Source: JBGPBY01 sp041481485 (GTDB taxonomy: Bacteria > Acidobacteriota > Terriglobia > 20CM-2-55-15). Taken from it: a stretch of 16,538 nucleotides of DNA. Location: assembly GCA_041481485.1 (NCBI GenBank), contig JBGPBY010000116.1, positions 1 to 16,538 on the forward strand, given 5' to 3'. The position numbers were made by a program, and so were the translations under genes. Positions 7,314 through 13,953 of the stretch are shown in pieces; the stretch's first letter is position 1; each line of letters begins with the position of its first letter. The notes beneath the pieces were generated by a model. The model searched no databases, had not been told where the DNA came from, and saw nothing but the letters and a program-made list of their open reading frames with translations.

Positions 7314-8876
7314 TTATTCCGTCGGAATAACGCGGATGTTTGCGGTGGCGGAAGCGTTCGCCGAAATCATCAAAGGGGTTCCCAGACCCTCGTTGCCTGC
7401 CATGAAGTTGGCGTCCATATATTCGTTTGGCTCGATCGTCTGCCACGCAAAAAGCTTGTACTCTCCCGGCGGTATTCCGCGCAGCAGGAACTTTCCATCG
7501 TCGTCCGAAACTGCAGTGCGGTATTGATCCGGCCGATTCCGCCGCGCGGCATCGGGAACCAGAACAACCGCTGAATTCGCGGAAACACGGTTGGCGCCGT
7601 CGTAGGCAATTCCGTCCAACCGGCCGCCATCGGCGCCCAGGACTACCTCAAGTGGAGCCGGCGATTTCCAGTCGATACGTAAAGGCTTCGCCAGAATATC
7701 CAAGCCTCCGGAACTGGCGAACTTCAGATAGGCTTCATTGTCCAGTCCCTGCAGTGAAATTGCGTAATCACCGGGAACGACGCGATCGAGGCTGAAATTC
7801 CCGTTCGAGTCGATGGCAACGTCGGACGGGCCTGGCAAATCGGCGTCAATGGATTCGAGCGAGATGCGAACCGAACGAAAGCTCATTGTTCCGGCTTCCG
7901 GCGCGACGCGTCCTGTCACCGTAATCCCCGGACTCGACTGGAGCATGAAGGATCGTTCGGTAGCTCTCACTGTCGTTTTTCGCGTCACTGTCATGGACTG
8001 TCCATCCACAACAAACTGTGAAGATACGATGTAGGTTCCCGGAGGCATGGATGGAAGCGTGTACTGACCCGGGTACGGAGGCCCACTGGATCTTGCTGAA
8101 TATCGACTGGAGCTGGCGCTTTCTCCAGCAAATCTCGCCGTAATCAACGCGTGATCTGGTTTGAATCCGGTGGCTTCAACATAAATGATTCCCCCTATAC
8201 TCACATCCGGCGCCGGCTGCAACTGAAAGTCGATGAAAGTTGTTGGCTTTCCCAGTCGAATTCGAACTTTCGCCGCGTCTTTCGGATCGCGAACACCAGG
8301 GTAGTAATAAGGCGCATACGTCGCCACGTATCCTGCATTCAGAGAAGAATTTTGAGCGATAGTCTTCGCCGGTAGCGACGAAGCGCGCACATAGTAGTCG
8401 CCGGGATCGAGCCAACATAAATGAAACTCGCCATGATCGTCTGTCAGGGCAGACACAACCGACAATACCGTTCGATCGCCGCGCGGCCCGAAAATGGGCT
8501 TCATCAACTCGACCAGAATGTTCGAGACCGGAACGTTGTATTCATCGCGAATCCGGCCGATCAGCGTCGGCGCTTCGTCCAACCCGATCTGCACACCTGG
8601 CAATTGTTGGCCGGCCATGACGGTAACCGTTGTGAGCTTTCGAATGAAACCATCGTGAACTGCGGTGATTCGATATTGCCCCGGCGCGAGATCGGAAATC
8701 GTGAACTGGCCATGCACGTCTGTGAGCGCCATAAATGTGTCGGAACCCCGGACAAGCTCTACCTGCGCATGAAAGATCGCTTGAGGAGAAGGTGTATCGG
8801 AATTGAATACGACTCCTGAAATTGCCGCTTTCGCCGGAGGAGACTGAAGCAGAATCAGAAGCGGTGCCCAGATCAT
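7314..8876 (-). CDS. Secreted carboxypeptidase-regulatory-like (CarboxypepD_reg) repeat protein
   Basis: 520 residues. It starts with a signal peptide (MIWAPLLILLQSPPAKA, then AISG) and continues as a chain of Ig-like beta-sandwich domains of the CarboxypepD_reg type. The recognisable repeated pattern is 'TD..G.F....L.PG.Y.': TDVHGQFTISDLAPGQYRI (about 52-70), TDDHGEFHLCWLDPGDYYV (about 144-162), PYPGQYTLPSMPPGTYIV, IDSNGNFSLDRVVPGDYAI and SDDDGKFLLRGIPPGEYKL near the C-terminus. A YAPYYYPGVRDPKDAAKVRI segment (about 187-206) is typical of large acidobacterial versions. No enzyme motif is visible; such proteins are thought to be structural, adhesive or polymer-binding. Its ATG overlaps the TGA of the upstream paralog by four bases (ATGA), so translation was probably coupled. 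It appears intact. Confidence 0.85.
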   Translation of the reverse strand: MIWAPLLILLQSPPAKAAISGVVFNSDTPSPQAIFHAQVELVRGSDTFMALTDVHGQFTISDLAPGQYRITAVHDGFIRKLTTVTVMAGQQLPGVQIGLDEAPTLIGRIRDEYNVPVSNILVELMKPIFGPRGDRTVLSVVSALTDDHGEFHLCWLDPGDYYVRASSLPAKTIAQNSSLNAGYVATYAPYYYPGVRDPKDAAKVRIRLGKPTTFIDFQLQPAPDVSIGGIIYVEATGFKPDHALITARFAGESASSSRYSARSSGPPYPGQYTLPSMPPGTYIVSSQFVVDGQSMTVTRKTTVRATERSFMLQSSPGITVTGRVAPEAGTMSFRSVRISLESIDADLPGPSDVAIDSNGNFSLDRVVPGDYAISLQGLDNEAYLKFASSGGLDILAKPLRIDWKSPAPLEVVLGADGGRLDGIAYDGANRVSANSAVVLVPDAARRNRPDQYRTAVSDDDGKFLLRGIPPGEYKLFAWQTIEPNEYMDANFMAGNEGLGTPLMISANASATANIRVIPTE

Positions 8877-9907
8877 CGGACAACTCTCGCAAGCTCTTCC
8901 ACGGTAATGAAATCCAAATCCTGTAATTTTTTCTCACCGGGAGAAACCGTCATAGCCCTGCCCAGGCTCGCCACCTGGGTATTGAAGTCGGCATCAAAAT
9001 AGATATCGTCTTCAATTCTTTCAAACGAGAATGCGGTATAACGCCCGGGTGGAATGTTCTGAATTTGAAACGCTCCGTCGGCAGCCGAGTACGTGGTCAG
9101 GTACCGGTCGACGCGAATACGCGCCTGAGGATCATCGGGCACCCGTACCACCAGCGCGCCCGGAACCGGTTTTCCGGAACCTGTCACGTTGCCGCTCAGC
9201 GTTCCACTGTCGCGACCGATCGAAATCAGCATGCTGGATGCAAGCAGCCAGCGAAGGCTGCGTTGATCGAAATATCGGGGCTTTCCGTTATCGATTCGGA
9301 TGCGTCCGATCTCGCGGGAATCACTGGCAGGACTCACCGCGCGGAGATAGAACGCCTGGGACAATCCTTCGACATAAACGTCGTACGTACCAATTCCGAC
9401 ATCCGCCAGAGTGAAACGTCCGGCCGAGTCGACATCGGCGGAGAAGGTTTGAGTCACGTCGGTATCTACGCGTTGCAGACGAACTTTGGTTCCGGAATCA
9501 AGACCACCGGCCGGCGCGACTTGTCCGGGAATATCGACCGGTTCAAGGACAGGAATAGTCACGTTCGTGTCATCGTGAATTCGCACAGGATACGAATCCG
9601 AAATGATGCTGGTACGCGTTTCTCCGTATGGCTCCTGAAAGTCCGCCATTGCCACGAGGACGTAGTCGCCCTGTGCAATGTGATCCACCGAAAAATTGGT
9701 TCCGCTACCGCGAATCCGGTAGTCCAGCGCAGCGCCAAGGTCCGAGCCCAGGGGAAGTACAGCGACTCTGGAATTCGTCATCGCGCGGCTGCCCCGTACC
9801 GGCAGAAGCTGAATAGTGAGTTTGGAATACGCAGTGTTTTTAAAAACGATATCGACATTTCCGGTTTCACGCCCAACGGCGACATTCACCATTCGGGCAT
9901 CCCGCAT
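8873..9907 (-). CDS. CarboxypepD_reg-like paralog, 5'-truncated (probable pseudogene)
   Basis: The 344-residue frame is a paralog of the downstream gene: TYSAADGAFQIQNIPPGRYTAF matches its SDDDGKFLLRGIPPGEYKLF, and both end in similar tails. It has no signal peptide or ribosome site. Above ATG 9907 the frame stays open to 9952 and still reads like family sequence: GYSTSYFLDAPIMRDARMVN aligns with the downstream paralog's ATYAPYYYPGVRDPKDAAKV at residues 185-204. The first ~180 residues, including the secretion signal, are therefore missing, and the break lies near 9950. Beyond it an unrelated plus-strand reading frame begins. The four-base stop/start overlap with the next gene shows they were once an operon. 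If still translated from ATG 9907 or 9892, the product would stay in the cytoplasm. Confidence 0.72.
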   Translation of the reverse strand: MRDARMVNVAVGRETGNVDIVFKNTAYSKLTIQLLPVRGSRAMTNSRVAVLPLGSDLGAALDYRIRGSGTNFSVDHIAQGDYVLVAMADFQEPYGETRTSIISDSYPVRIHDDTNVTIPVLEPVDIPGQVAPAGGLDSGTKVRLQRVDTDVTQTFSADVDSAGRFTLADVGIGTYDVYVEGLSQAFYLRAVSPASDSREIGRIRIDNGKPRYFDQRSLRWLLASSMLISIGRDSGTLSGNVTGSGKPVPGALVVRVPDDPQARIRVDRYLTTYSAADGAFQIQNIPPGRYTAFSFERIEDDIYFDADFNTQVASLGRAMTVSPGEKKLQDLDFITVEELARVVR

Positions 9908-9931
9908 AATTGGAGCGTCCAGGAAATATGA

Positions 9932-10252
9932 AGTGGAGTATCCGACTACGAATTACGGAAGAACGAATCGGCAACACTAAAGCTCGAATTCGCTCTGACC
10001 AAGCCGTACGAGTTGATCAGCGTGGATCAGACTGCGAGATTTCTTCAACTCGGGGGAGTAGCAGGCCCGGGCGAGCGTCCTGCGACTGCGAATCCGTTCT
10101 CTCAAAAGGCAAGTACGGCATTTCGGCTCGGCGGCGTCTTCTTCGACAAAAATCGGAATCGAGGATTGACCTACTTCGAAACCTACGGATCAGGTACCTG
10201 CAAGGGCTGGCGACTTTACAAAAAGTCCTCCAGTGGAAAATGGGAAAGCTGA
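9932..10252 (+). pseudogene. Plus-strand gene remnant of unknown family, no 5' end
   Basis: After an in-frame TGA at 9929-9931, a frame of 106 codons runs to TGA 10252 without an ATG; the only in-frame starts are weak (TTG 10013). The translation looks protein-like rather than random: ESATLKLEFALTKPYELISV, then a Gly/Pro linker, STAFRLGGVFFDKN and a Lys/Ser-rich end GWRLYKKSSSGKWES. I do not recognise the family. It begins where the minus-strand CarboxypepD_reg paralog loses homology, so both were probably cut by the same deletion or rearrangement. Start coordinate approximate. Confidence 0.4.
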
Positions 10253-10306
10253 CCCTTCCTGGAATGTACTCGTTCGCTGTGGCATCGCCTGAATGCGCGC
10301 TCGGTT

Positions 10307-10636
10307 TCATGCACTAAAATTCTGTTCCTTCGGATCGCCGAGCCACTTTGGGGAAAGCGCCAAAATCGCCCCGGAAAAATTTACTTCGCCTCTATTAAAG
10401 GATTTCCAGAATGGCGCCGTGGCAAAACTGAAATCAATCGTGTTGGCGAGCCGGTCCGGAGTCTCTTCCTTTCCGAAGGGTTTCACATTGGATAGCAACG
10501 TATGCATTCCGCCAAAGCCGCCGAAGGTATTCCGGAAATGATAGGGATTCTCGAGAATCTCATGACAGCGAAGCAGACTATCCAGATTCAAGGCCGGACC
10601 TGTTCCGTCCTACGCGGCATCCACAATGCCTATGTT
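10307..10636 (-). pseudogene. Gene remnant of unknown family with an in-frame stop
   Basis: On the minus strand, 100 codons between a TAG at 10612-10610 and the TGA at 10309-10307 translate to convincing protein sequence: DGTGPALNLDSLLRCHEILE, PYHFRNTFGGFGGMHTLL, ATAPFWKSF and FSGAILALSPKWLGDP. Eight codons before the TAG still fit (NIGIVDAA), as if the TAG replaced a sense codon; a TGA follows at 10639-10637. Longest start-containing version: TTG 10591. I cannot name the family. It sits in a region of repeats and decayed genes and is probably not functional. The plus-strand frames across it are treated as shadows. Confidence 0.45.
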
Positions 10637-10674
10637 TCACGGCAAATACTCAGGCGGGTAGGCATGGAGCCGAG

Positions 10675-10693
10675 TGCTGGCTTCATGCCAGCA
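10675..10693. repeat. Small palindrome TGCTGGC-5-GCCAGCA
   Basis: A perfect 7-bp stem around a TTCAT loop lies in the gene-free stretch 10640-11136. It resembles short extragenic palindromes; no T-run follows it. No gene was recognised between 10640 and 11136 on either strand. Confidence 0.5.
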
Positions 10694-10805
10694 TCCGCCA
10701 CTTCTTTCATTCGAGTGGATGCGAAAGACGTCCTCCGAAGATTCTTCCACGGTTTTTCCCCATTTCAAACGCCGTGTGGGAACCGAGACGTTACGAGTTT
10801 TTTGC

Positions 10806-11058
10806 TAATGCGTCAGTTTGAAATCTCCGGCGGCGGCCGACTGTAGGGGCGGTCTCTGAAGGTGTGAATGAATTCAAATTGAGCGACTGTAGGGGCGGTC
10901 TATGACCGCCCACAATTGAGAAGCCCGCAATCCTCCGAACTGTGGGCGGTCATAGACCGCCCCTACAGTCGGAATCGCATTCATTTACAACTTCTAAGAC
11001 CTCGAAGAGTTTTTCAAGCACCCATAGCCGCCGTCGCAGATTTCAATCTGACTCACTA
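10806..11058. repeat. Outer imperfect inverted repeat enclosing a REPIN-like element
   Basis: 10806-10837 and 11027-11058 are inverted copies of about 32 bp with 27 matches; the shared core includes AGATTTCAA and CTGAC. They flank the REP-like copies in between. A 12-bp direct repeat TACGAGTTTTTT lies beside or overlaps each arm (10792-10803 and 11057-11068). Together they suggest a composite non-autonomous element or nested repeat insertions. Confidence 0.6.
10838..10971. repeat. REPIN-like element: inverted pair of GTAGGGGCGGTC hairpins plus a partial third copy
   Basis: 10884-10914 and 10941-10971 are perfect reverse complements over 31 bp, separated by 26 nt. Each arm is itself a hairpin, GGGCGGTC-TAT-GACCGCCC. 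Two inverted hairpin units form the architecture of a REPIN. A partial direct copy of the left arm's first 18 bases (CGACTGTAGGGGCGGTCT) lies at 10838-10855. 'TAGGGGCGGT...ACCGCCCCTA' palindromes are widespread dispersed repeats in several bacterial phyla. No RAYT transposase is in the window. Confidence 0.85.
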
Positions 11059-11136
11059 CGAGTTTTTTCTATAGCAGTGGAAAACACTCGGAAAAATAAC
11101 TCCTGTCGACGTGAACTGAGAAACCCACCCGGCCCG

Positions 11137-11979
11137 CTATCCGCGCCGTTTCGGTCGAGCCCGATGCGGTACACGAGCTGCTCCCGCTCCACCTGGCCCC
11201 TGCTCTTCGACGGTGACTGCGGCAGCGGCCTGACCAATGCAGTAGAAACCGGTGGGCCGGCCTTCCGTCAATGTCGCTTCGGAGTCATAGAAGTCGCCCC
11301 ACCATTTGACGGCCTGCCAGATCGCCTCAGGACAGCTCGATTGACTGGCCAGACCGGGCGTCACATCGACACCGAGCATCGAAAAGACAATCTCGACAAA
11401 GACGGACGAAGGAATGCCGACGCCTTGCAGCAGTGGATTCGAATGATCCCCGACTCCCCACACGTAACCCAGCCACGACCATAGCGGAGACGCGATATCG
11501 ACAGTCCCGCGATCGATGTACAGTCTCTGGATCACATCACGGAGCGTTTCCTGTGAACTCTTTCCGGTGATCGACCCCTCCTTCAATTTCCATTGCAGGA
11601 CAGCGATATTCGGAAATAGTTCCGCATTGTCATACTCGCCGACTCGCCCGATCTGAATGCCCTGCGAAGCTGGAACGTTGTGAAAACCATTTCTCGGTTC
11701 CAGGCTGACTTCATGAATCGTTGTCGTCGATGTGGGATCGAGAATCGCCACATGAGACCAGAAACTCGGCAGCAGGTCACGACGGGCATGAGATTGAGCA
11801 ACCCGCATTCTAAAGTGCGTCAGGTTGGTGCCGCCAATGAGCAGAAGCGACACGGTGTCCGGAGAATTCTTTTTCAACACTCCGTTCAGCCATGAGACGT
11901 TGCCGCTCCCTGCTTTTCTGTCGATTTTCTGGATTGCGGTACTGGGCTTCGATGTTTGAGAAATGTGTGTTTTCAGCAT
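11137..11979 (-). CDS. Unrecognised protein, possibly a permuted papain-fold enzyme; likely frameshifted C-terminus
   Basis: 280 residues, starting seven bases after the metallophosphatase stop, so probably co-transcribed with it. No signal peptide. A central segment (about 70-130) contains LPSFWSHVAILDP, IHEVSLEPRNGF and GRVGEYDNAELFPNIAVLQW; a later one has SSCPEAIWQAVKWW (Cys216). A His in a 'SHVAIL' strand followed far downstream by a Cys at a helix start is the order of circularly permuted NlpC/P60 (YiiX/LRAT-like) enzymes, but this is an inference from pattern alone. The last ~20 residues are Arg/Gly/Ala-rich and look out of frame. Shifting by one at the G-run (11197-11200) gives a more natural ending, QVEREQLVYRIGLDRNGADS, extending to 11043. 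No clear ribosome site. Confidence 0.65.
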   Translation of the reverse strand: MLKTHISQTSKPSTAIQKIDRKAGSGNVSWLNGVLKKNSPDTVSLLLIGGTNLTHFRMRVAQSHARRDLLPSFWSHVAILDPTSTTTIHEVSLEPRNGFHNVPASQGIQIGRVGEYDNAELFPNIAVLQWKLKEGSITGKSSQETLRDVIQRLYIDRGTVDIASPLWSWLGYVWGVGDHSNPLLQGVGIPSSVFVEIVFSMLGVDVTPGLASQSSCPEAIWQAVKWWGDFYDSEATLTEGRPTGFYCIGQAAAAVTVEEQGPGGAGAARVPHRARPKRRG

Positions 11980-11986
11980 AGTGAAT

Positions 11987-13342
11987 TCAAGTTAGTGAGA
12001 GTGTAACTGTCGGGCGATTGACCTGCGATTCACCGATGAACCAATACTTCAGTTCAACGTCAATCTTTCCTGGCGTCTCGGTAAGACTCAGAGTCACCAG
12101 GTTGTCTCCTGCACGACGGAATTCATCGAACGTGGTGACCGGCAAAGGCAACGGCACAATCGGCTGCGACGGAAATCGAGCAGGAGCCGTTTTTGTTTTG
12201 CTGTGCGGACCGGCCACCAGTGCGGCCGGTGAGGCGATGACTTCAATGATTTCGCGCCCCGGCTGTCCCGGCCGAATGGCCCGGGAAACGCGCGGGAAGT
12301 GAACGTCTCCTGTCAGAACGAGGATGGAGTGCGGAGCATCCAACAGGGCCTGCACGAGTCGTGGATACTGATCGTAGTCTGGCAGATTCCGATCGCCAAA
12401 ACGCTTTGTGAGTCCGCCGAAAAAACCGGTTTGCGGATCCTGAAACACGGGTTGTCCCACCACGAGCACGCCGGGCCCGGTGAGACTTCGCGCCCACTGC
12501 TCGACCAACTGCAGATCGGCGTCCTGCATGAACCTGCCGCTTCCCTCCTCGCGGTCCAGCCGTGTGTCGGCAATCATGAATGAAAGACTGCCCACCTTGA
12601 ACACCCGGCAGATGGGAGGACCGGCCGGCACATCGTTTTGAAAGTCGTCGAAGAGTGGACGCGCGACTCTCTTCCATTCCGCCCTGCCGCCGGCCGTCCA
12701 TGTGGGTGCAACAATCGTTGCGGAATTCGGGAAGTTATTCCAAAACTCATGATCGTCGGAAGAAAAGTATGTTGCGGATTCCTGCAGCAGTGACCGATAG
12801 CTGTTCGGCTCTCCCCAGTTGCGCAGGTATTTCGACAGAAACAGTCTTGCCTTGCCCTTCGCGTTGAATGGAACACCAAAAACCAGCGACGGGAAATCGA
12901 GATACAGCTGATCGCCGCACAGAATCTTCATGTCCGGCGGAATCTCCTGGATCAGCGCTGTCATGAGCGCACTCAGCCCTCGATCATTATTGCCAAAATA
13001 ACAGGAGCCCAGAAGGACGTTGAACGGAGGATCTCCGACTCTTGGCAAAGCCGCGGGGAGCGTGGTCAACATAGCCCGAGCTTCGTTGGCCGCCACTGTG
13101 AGCCGAGCCCTTGCGGACAAACCTGAGAATTCGACGATCTGGAAATATGTGCGGCTCTCGGCTGCATTCAATTCTCCGCCCGCCGTTACCGCCTTCCAGT
13201 TTGCGGCCGCCGCAACTTTCGTCATCCCGGTTGCAAGCACCGTGACCGATATGTCCGGCGGCGTGGAGTCCGCTTCCGTCACGCCAATCCATATTCGCGC
13301 GGACGAAGAATCCGCCGTGTGAGGTATGAGAATGGTCCGCAC
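11987..13342 (-). CDS. PhoD-like metallophosphatase
   Basis: 451 residues. GTG 13342-13340 is preferred because AGAGGA lies six bases upstream. An N-terminal beta domain (about 1-95, ARIWIGVTEAD) corresponds to the PhoD N-terminal domain. The calcineurin-like metallophosphatase core has LLGSCYFG (110-117), CGDQLYLD (142-149), SSDDHEFWNN (194-203), FMIADTR (255-261) and LTGDVHFPR (343-351), the expected Asp/His metal ligands. The family hydrolyses phosphodiesters and phosphomonoesters, including teichoic-acid or phospholipid-type substrates, using iron and calcium. Unlike typical PhoD there is no Tat or Sec signal, so this version is probably cytoplasmic or its leader is missing. The gene leads a tight two-gene unit with the next ORF; the 247-bp gap before 13590 shows no other gene. 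Confidence 0.85.
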   Translation of the reverse strand: MRTILIPHTADSSSARIWIGVTEADSTPPDISVTVLATGMTKVAAAANWKAVTAGGELNAAESRTYFQIVEFSGLSARARLTVAANEARAMLTTLPAALPRVGDPPFNVLLGSCYFGNNDRGLSALMTALIQEIPPDMKILCGDQLYLDFPSLVFGVPFNAKGKARLFLSKYLRNWGEPNSYRSLLQESATYFSSDDHEFWNNFPNSATIVAPTWTAGGRAEWKRVARPLFDDFQNDVPAGPPICRVFKVGSLSFMIADTRLDREEGSGRFMQDADLQLVEQWARSLTGPGVLVVGQPVFQDPQTGFFGGLTKRFGDRNLPDYDQYPRLVQALLDAPHSILVLTGDVHFPRVSRAIRPGQPGREIIEVIASPAALVAGPHSKTKTAPARFPSQPIVPLPLPVTTFDEFRRAGDNLVTLSLTETPGKIDVELKYWFIGESQVNRPTVTLSLT

Positions 13343-13589
13343 GGCCTATCCTCTCCGCTCTCTGCATTCCTGAATCGGAGTCATGCCACGCATCATGCCG
13401 GACACTGGAGTCAAATGTGGTCCGCAGGTGGTGCCTTCTTTGTTCCCACGAATTCCACTCCATGGGGGCAACTTACCACCTCAGGGTCACCCCTCTCTTG
13501 TTTACAAAAGTTTTACAGGCTTCAACTTCTTGATTTCATACAATCCAGAAACCACATGAAATAGCGTTTAAAATTGCTACGGCGACTTC

Positions 13590-13808
13590 ATGCCACCGCA
13601 GTCAGCACTCCTGAGTCTCGAGTGGAGAAAGCACGTCCCGCCTCATGTGGTGTGGTCGTTCCTCTATGGCGGTGGCGAACTCTCCGAATATGATCGCGAG
13701 CACATCCTCGAGTGCAATGAATGCCTTGAAGTATTTATTATCTGCCTGAAATCGAATACCTTCGGATCCGTTTTGATGTCACTTCGGTCCCCGCCAGAAA
13801 TTCCGTGA
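13590..13808 (+). CDS. Small HxxxCxxC zinc-finger (anti-sigma-like) protein
   Basis: 72 residues with HILECNECLEVFI, i.e. His38-xxx-Cys42-xx-Cys45, the zinc-binding signature of ZAS/zf-HC2 anti-sigma factor domains. It is preceded by an LYGGGELSEYDRE helix-turn typical of that family ('Y..GEL...E...H'). There is no transmembrane helix or sensor domain, and no ECF sigma-factor gene is adjacent, so it would be a soluble mini-ZAS or a regulator acting in trans. The ATG has no obvious ribosome site, and the start may differ slightly. It is separated from the downstream hydrolase by 145 bp in which I see only that gene's ribosome site. Confidence 0.65.
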   Translation: MPPQSALLSLEWRKHVPPHVVWSFLYGGGELSEYDREHILECNECLEVFIICLKSNTFGSVLMSLRSPPEIP

Positions 13809-13953
13809 AGGTTCGTTCGCTGGCAACGTCGTCGAATCTTGCGATTCGTGCGATTTAAGAGCGTGAGTGAAGTAAGATCCTTCCTCGAAGACACGCAGTT
13901 CGCCGCAGAAGCTGCCCGCTGATTTGTGACTTCGCCCATGAAGGAGGTTGGTC

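Noticed and set aside
9065..9931. 288-codon plus-strand open frame opposite the truncated CarboxypepD_reg gene
   Set aside because: It is antisense to a frame with clear family motifs and a paralog next door; its translation has no recognisable domain and no ribosome site.
10838..10971. CRISPR-like repeat units
   Set aside because: The copies are inverted or partial, with unequal spacing and no array of spacers; they fit REP/REPIN repeats.
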